Assembly: GCA_037957365.1 (NCBI GenBank)
Contig: JARHVA010004251.1
Location: forward strand, 812,001-876,000
DNA length: 64,000 nt
Direction of reading: 5' to 3'
DNA from: Torreya grandis
Lineage: Eukaryota; Streptophyta; Pinopsida; Cupressales; Taxaceae
Part shown: positions 58,397-64,000 of the stretch, in pieces
Layout: each line of letters begins with the position of its first letter
Position numbering within the stretch: position 1 is the stretch's first letter
The notes under the pieces: model-generated
What the model saw: only the letters and a program-made list of their open reading frames with translations
Told to the model about the DNA's origin: nothing
Database searches by the model: none
Program-made: the position numbers and the translations under genes

Positions 58397-60352
58397 TGAA
58401 ATAATCCGAGCCAATTTTTTTTTTTTATTTATTTATTTTTTACTTTTTATTATAATTTTCAATTGCAATACACAATAGTTAGAGTTAGTCTATAACCCAA
58501 ACGATGCTGAAGTAACTCTAACCAGAATGTACACCAAGATTCTGAAGAGGCCAAGGTGTGAGCATTGGTTAGAGGATCTGAATGCAGAAACAGAACTGAA
58601 ATGAACTCTAACCAAGAATGGTGCCGATGATGGCGAGCATATGGTCAGAGGGTCTTCTACTACTACAAGTGCTGAAAGAGAACTCAACACCAAGTATGTG
58701 CTACCCAATCCGATATGGAGTTGAGGCGACCATATGGTGGAGTAATAAAAATTACAATACTTAAAGAAACTCAACACCAAGTATGTGCTACCCAATCCAG
58801 TATGGAGTTGAGGCGACCATATGGCGGAGCGCTACTTATTAAAATGCTTTGAGAGGAAATAAGCAAGAATGCTAAAATACTCGACGTCAAGAATGTGCTT
58901 TCCAACCCGGAAGGATATGGAAGCTACCATATGACGGAGATGTAAAGTATTACAATGCAATTTCAGACTAGATGACCAGCATTATAAATCATGATTAAAC
59001 AAACTTAAGATCTGATGTCAGTACTACTGCCAGCTTACAATATGATAGAGAATTACCCTGCCAAGAGCATAGCGTTAGAACCATTCAAAGAGCATTGTAA
59101 CAGAGCATTTTCCTTGCTTGAATGGAAATGCCGAAACCGATTTCTTCTCTTCAAAAGACTGATTCAAGATTCTGGTCTGTCCAATACTGCACTTTTAAAT
59201 GTCAACCCAGCCACCTGAAATCACACTAAAATGGACATCTCTCACACAAGTCATCTAAAAGACATGAAACGAAGCACAAAAGACCCTAATGATCAAGGCG
59301 CCCAAGATTGGAACACAAACAGGCCCCAAAGTTTCTATACAATTTTTGCACGGATCCCAATGTCCACATAACAAGTACAGTCCAACAAGGGGGGCGATTT
59401 GCTTTTAAAAATCACAGTAGTCATAAAAAATTCCACAAATTACAGAATAGGGGCGCCCATTACCAACAAAGAAGATTAGCCAATACCCACAATGAAATTT
59501 TTAGTATTTTTTTTATTTGTGAACAAAACACAGTCTGCTGTATTGAATAAGAAAACCCTGAATTTCTCATAAACTGATCTATAAAACACACACTGAATAC
59601 CATGCACAAATCCTGCATACAAAACAATCAACTACACTATCTCACCACTAGTCGCTATCTTTCAAGCAAGAAGCAATGCCAAGCTAGGAGGCTTTCATTC
59701 CTCGAAGCAATCCCAGGCCAATTTGGCAGCATAACATCCCTGTAGTTCAAGATTTCCAAGTGAGGACCAAAGGCTTCCTTTTATAATTTCCGTTTGACCC
59801 TTCTAGAAACCCTATCCTCCAATAGGTGGCGTCCAACTTAAGCTTGGATTAAATATTCAATAAAAATTATAATTAATTCTTTTAATGAGGCGCCCACCCC
59901 ATAAAGAACATCTTTTTAAAACAACTTAAAGTTGTTAAACCTAGGCACCAAGGTCCAATTTAAATAATAATATATACTTTGCGGACTTTAAAATGGAAGC
60001 CAAGATGATGTCAGAAATCGAAGATCTATAGCTCGTTGGAAAGGTCTTGACGAGACGAATCCAACCCCATTTTCAAAATTCTGATCCGACACCGACCCTG
60101 AACTTACTAAAAATAGAAAGTCCCTGAAAGTGCTCTGGGTGCCAAGTAAAACATATCACCGCGAAGCTTTCAGAAAACCCAGAAGGAATCCGCAATCCAA
60201 GTTCAACATTTCCAAGTGCAAGCTCTGCAAAAAGAGGAAAATGTCCTCCAAGAAGTTTGGAAACCTTGATTCGAGCTTCTGCTTAACCAACGAGTTCCCA
60301 AAAATAGGCTAAATCCAAAAGAAGAGCGTAGGGCTAAATTGGGGACATTACA
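58397..60352 (-). repeat. solo LTR Z in the LINE
   Basis: Plus-strand ends TGAAATAATCCGAGCC and AATTGGGGACATTACA give TG...CA. The duplicated LINE copy supplies the empty site TCTGGTTTTCAACC, so the boundaries are exact. The 5-bp duplication is GTTTT/ATTTT (one mismatch). On the minus strand the start TGTAATGTCCCC resembles the gypsy 2 LTR start TGTCATGTCCCC, so the orientation is probably minus. It has no coding content. Confidence 0.85.
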
Positions 60353-61969
60353 ATTTTCAACCTATAGCTTTGTGTAATGTCCTGTATAAAATAATTACCA
60401 AAGTCATGGCAGAAAGGTTGAAACCTCTTCTTCACAAGATATATCTCCTAAACAAGGAGGATTTGTTCTGGGGTGCCAAATACATGATGAGATTGTGTTA
60501 GCCCAAGAAATCCTTCACTCCTTGGACATCCATAAATCTCTGGCTATGTTTATTCAACTGAATCTATTTAAGGCTTATGATAGAGTGGACTAGGGCTTTT
60601 TATGTCACATTTTGGCCCAATGCAGATTTTCTACGAAATGGATAGGTTGGATCAAACCCTGCTTATATTCAGTTTCCTTCTCTGTCTTGGTGAATGGCAC
60701 TCCATCTCAGATTTTTGGGGCTTCTAGAGGGATACGACAGGGAGATCTCTTATCTCCCTTTTTGCTTATTATTTTCATTGAGTGTCTAGGTAGATTAGCT
60801 ACCAAATCTTGTCAAGAGAAAAAATTCATGGCATACAACTAGCTAATAAAATGGTTTGCCCATTATCACATCTTCAGTTTGTGGAAGACTCAACGATGAT
60901 TGGCCAAGCTACTTGCTTGGAAGCCTGATAGTTTGAGAAAATTCTTCAGGCTTTTTTAGCAGCAACTGGTCAGTTGATCAATCATGCTAAGTCTAGTATT
61001 ATCTTTTTTCACTGTTCTAATAGACAAGAAGAACAAATTCGTAATATCTTTCATTTTCGAAGGGGTTCCCTACCACTTCAATATTTGGGTGTCCCTTTGG
61101 CTTCCAAGCAGATACGAGAGTGGCATTGGCTCATCAACAAAGTTGACTCAAAAATGCAAAAATGGGCAAATAAATGGATATCTTCAGGAGGAAGAATGAC
61201 TATGCCCATATATGTTTACTCTCTATTGAATATTCCAAGAACTATCTTGAAACAAATGGATTTCTTATGCCAAACATTCTTATGGAGTGGTATGCAAGAT
61301 AAAATAAAGTGGTCCTTATTCAAGTGGGAAACTCTATGTCAGCCGAAGAAGGTGGATTAGGCTTCAAATCTTCTTCAAAGCAGACCAAAGCCCTTGCTGC
61401 TAAACTCCACTGGAGGATGCTAGTTTCTCCTAATGACTTATGGGCAGCCAATATCCAAGCCAAATATGCAGAGAACAATCTACCTGATAGAATTATTTGG
61501 TTATCCCTTCCCAGTAAAGGCTTGCCTAGTCTTGCTGTCCTTAAAGTTGGTGAAGAAATTATTAAAAAATAGCTCGTTTGGATTGTAATGGGCAAAAGGC
61601 AAATTTTTGAACTGATTCTTAGGACAGAGAACCCCCACTTCTTGTCCAACACCTTCACTTTCAGCCACTCATGGAGGATATGCATAATATAGGATGGATA
61701 AAGGTTGCACATTATGGTAGACTCGCCACTCATTCTTGGGAAAGCGGTAAGTGTTGGATTCCTATTTCGGAACGGCCTATTCACATTGGTAGGAGGAACA
61801 AATTCTGCTTAATACTATCCTGAAGGACTATCCTCTCTCCACTTCTAATAAGCCGGACATGTTAGGCTGGGAGAATTTTGTTACTGGTATATATATGGTT
61901 TCCTCAGGATATGCTTCTTTGACTAAGGGCACCCCTCATCCTCTTAAGAACATCTTTAGGCACATATGA

Positions 61970-62340
61970 CAGCCTGCTCTTTGGCCTAAGGTTAGTTTTT
62001 TTGTTTGGTTACTTTTACAAAGAAGAGTCCTGACAGGTGATCAGCTTATGAAGCGTGGATTTCACGGTCCTTTTAGATGTGTCTTATGTTTGGAGGATGA
62101 TGAGACCATTTTTCATCTATTCTTCCAATGTCCATGGGTTATACCCTTATGGTGACATCTATCTACATTGTTTAACATGCATTGGAATAATATTGGGTCT
62201 TTTGAACAGTTGATTAAAGATTGGCAAGGACATCTTCTTAAAGGAAAAAATTTACTTCCAGTCCTTTGGACTGGCATTTCCCTTCTCCTTTGGAATATCT
62301 AGAAAGAAAGAAATAACATAATTTTTCAACAGGTTAGTAG
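61970..62340 (+). pseudogene. LINE ORF2, zf-RVT domain
   Basis: The reading KVSFFVWLLLQRRVLTGDQL, then KRGFHGPFRCVLCLEDDETI and FHLFFQCPWVIPLW is the zinc-binding C-terminal domain of plant LINE RTs (CxxC, HxxxxC pattern). A stop follows the PLW motif. Confidence 0.8.
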
Positions 62341-62524
62341 AGATATATTTTATGTTTGGGAGAAAACCAAAACCAATGTTGTGGAAAGCATTAAACATAA
62401 GATTTATTTACCTCCTATTCTTAATCGGAATGGGAGCATATTTGTAAACAATTGTCTTTGAAACCCAGAGATTCTACTATGTCGGCGTTTCGCCTCAATG
62501 GAATGCTCCCTCTTTGGGGTAGGG

Positions 62525-62935
62525 GAAATCGAATATTGATGGAGCCTCTAGGGGTAATCCGGGTCTTGTAGCTATGGGAGGAATTAGAACCTTTGATGGG
62601 TCGGTGGTGTTTTTCTTTGCTGAAAATATGGGTACCACAACTAATAATTTAGAGGAGATCAACACTATGTACAAAGGCCTGCAGGAGGCTTTGAAAAGTG
62701 GCTATGAAAACATTCAAATTGAATCGGATTCCAAAGTGATTGTTAGCTTGTTATTTGATTTGGAAGGAGACCACAGTCCAAACAGGTAGATGGTGAGAGA
62801 GGTTTGGAAAAAAAAAAGATTGTAGGAAAAGTTTCAAGAGGTGCATTTCAACCATATTCCCCGAGAACGAAACAAAGTGGCAGATGGGCTAGCTAACTAG
62901 GCTCTAGATAACCATAATCTTCTTTGCTATGGTTT
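62525..62935 (+). pseudogene. LINE ORF2, C-terminal RNase H domain
   Basis: NIDGASRGNPGLVAMGGIRT (first Asp), NNLEEINTMYKGLQEAL (Glu), IQIESDSKVIVSLL (Asp) and PRERNKVADGLAN (last Asp) show all four catalytic positions of the plant-type RVT_3 RNase H. A stop (TAG) lies at about 62788 and a small shift after it. Confidence 0.8.
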
Positions 62936-63200
62936 GCCACCTATATGGTGGTCCAATAAGATCTAGGAAGACATAGGGAACATTTTGAATTCATATTCTT
63001 TATAACGAGTGCTTCTATTGCTCCTTTCTTGTATACTGCTCAGGCTTGGACAAATAGATTTCAAACCTGGCATAGTAGAATTTGTACTTTTGATTTATAT
63101 CTAATTTGAATGTGGTTATGTTTTTTTAATTTAAGTTGCTTACATTTTTGTAGCAAGGGCTTTCTATCATTCATCCCTCATGATCTAATAGTAATACCTA

Positions 63201-63807
63201 GATGAGAAAATATTTGAACCATGGGACAAATATAGGCCAGGACTATTGGCAATAGTCAAAGTACTTGGAAGGATCATATTGTGCTTCATGGCACCTTGGC
63301 GATTCTTGGTCTTTCAGGTACAATTGGGACCATTTTGTATTACTTTACTTGCTGGAATATACTTGCCGAAGGACAAAGAACCTACAAACTCCAGGTAATA
63401 TTCCTTTCTAACAATCGAAGCATATACAAAAGAAGTGAGAATAATAAAAATCATTTTAAAGCACAACTTCCAAATAAATTGTGTACACATTAATTAGAAA
63501 ATCAACATTTCGGACCACGCTTTGATGTCAATCGTCATGATGAAAGATATGAAAGCAAATTACGACTCCTTGTATAGATAACCCAATTTACAATGAAAAC
63601 AATGAAAAATAGAGATCATTAATTGTAGTTGTTGGCCATTTTTGGCCAACATACCAAAATTTTGCCCAAGTGTGAGAGGGTGGGCATTCAAGCAAGACTT
63701 CGGGTTTTACACAGTAGAAGACTTCGGGTTTTTTGAAGGAAAAGTCTTAGGGTTTTACAAGAGACAACTTATTTCACTTTATGAGTAATCAACAGTTGAA
63801 ACCCCTC
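63201..63807. other. unassigned sequence, probably start of another LTR region
   Basis: No gene is supportable. GAAGACTTCGGGTTTT occurs at about 63697 and 63718, and the neighbouring 63808-64000 is a tandem repeat, a U3-like arrangement. Confidence 0.4.
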
Positions 63808-64000
63808 AGCAGAAATAATCTGGGTTGGAAAACTCAAATTACTCTTGACAGTGCAAATCGGGTTTTGAGAAGTGCTTTGCTTATGAAAGTTTTATTAGCA
63901 GAAGTAATCCGGGTTGGAAAACCCGAATTACTCTTGACAGTGCAAATAGGGTTTTGAGAAGTGCTTTGCTTATGAAAGTTTTATCAGCAAAAGTAATCCG
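63808..64000. repeat. 89-bp tandem repeat with internal hairpin (runs off window)
   Basis: Units start AGCAGAAATAATC at 63808, AGCAGAAGTAATCCG at 63897 and AGCAAAAGTAATCCG at 63986, so the period is exactly 89. Each unit contains TAATCCGGGTT, GGAA, AACCCGAATTA, an 11-base stem with one mismatch and a GGAA loop; in the first unit the stem is more degenerate. Confidence 0.9.

Larger units (their letters stand above)
57361..61400 (+). pseudogene. LINE ORF2, reverse transcriptase domain (interrupted)
   Basis: RT blocks: MQWLKEGDKNSAFFHKSLL near 57540, then the duplicated stretch with IALIPKVNEVEGISGFQPI. After solo LTR Z come RPIALCNVLYKIITKVMAER near 60360, LAMFIQLNLFKAYDRVD near 60545, and ASRGIRQGDLLSPFLLIIFI near 60725. 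The catalytic box reads LQFVEDSTMIGQ near 60875 where FADD is normal. LQYLGVPLASKQI and GGRMTMPIYVYSLLNIP follow to 61360. The Ala-to-Val and Asp-to-Glu changes in FADD, several stops and the LTR insertion make it inactive. Confidence 0.85.
55012..63180 (+). mobile_element. L1-type LINE with RNase H (interrupted)
   Basis: In order: ORF1 (DUF4283, CCHC), then ORF2 with endonuclease, reverse transcriptase, zf-RVT and RNase H domains. The LINE probably begins near 48.1 kb, before the gypsy 2 insertion (see 48171-48381). It is broken again by solo LTR Z at 58397-60352 and contains a 364-bp internal tandem duplication. The 3' end is put near 63180 by loss of similarity to anything recognisable. 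No poly(A) tail or target duplication was seen, so both ends are approximate. Confidence 0.8.

Noticed and set aside
63281..63493. 70-codon plus-strand frame as a gene
   Set aside because: No recognisable domain; composition matches the surrounding noncoding DNA.

Overview
This is a plant nuclear window, almost certainly from a large, repeat-rich genome. A gymnosperm is my best guess: old, stop-riddled transposons, very long intergenic and intronic space, and one broadly conserved land-plant gene. That assignment is inference. There is no prokaryotic or organellar signature. Only one host gene is recognisable: the 3' half (four exons, minus strand, 32226-36060) of a CAD1/NSL1-type MACPF gene. 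Its 5' exons are not in the window, so the intron upstream of 36060 runs at least 27.9 kb if the gene is intact.

Layout. 1-11097 is a decayed plus-strand Ty3/gypsy (Tat/Athila-like) element: 5' LTR cut by the window edge, tRNA-Asp-like primer site, gag, protease, an extra archaeal-type RNase H placed before the reverse transcriptase, RT, RNase H, integrase and a 2.8-kb 3' LTR. 11098-26860 is AT-rich and nearly gene-free. It holds a small retroposed insert with a 21-bp target duplication, a 1.07-kb tandem duplication with (AT)n tracts and one exon-like fragment. 26868-29165 is a LINE-like unit that carries ORF1 only. 29170-36060 leads into and contains the MACPF exons.

36061-64000 is a nested transposon block, which I could largely unpick from target-site duplications. 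A 3.3-kb hAT transposon (36627-48081, 8-bp TSD) is split by a 2.5-kb solo LTR, X (38723-46911, TSD GTTAC/GTTAT). X is itself split by a 5.7-kb solo LTR, Y (39213-44893, TSD CAACT). Next to it a RNase H-bearing L1-type LINE (about 48.1-63.2 kb) is interrupted by a gag-only gypsy element (48387-55006, TSD GCAAC), which carries a 730-bp hAT miniature (48885-49614, TSD GAAAAAAT) in its 3' LTR. A third solo LTR, Z (58397-60352), also sits in the LINE. The window ends inside a tandem repeat with a built-in hairpin.

The most interesting object is solo LTR Y. Its U3 holds a long ORF of about 1,140 codons broken by a single TAA. The ORF is preceded by about 13 copies of a GC-rich perfect or near-perfect palindrome and followed by the LTR TATA box. 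Y shares a covarying terminal hairpin and a conserved ladder of GACTTTG motifs in R-U5 with the first gypsy element, while the two U3 regions are unrelated. A protein-coding U3 with a palindrome array is the best candidate here for an undescribed system.
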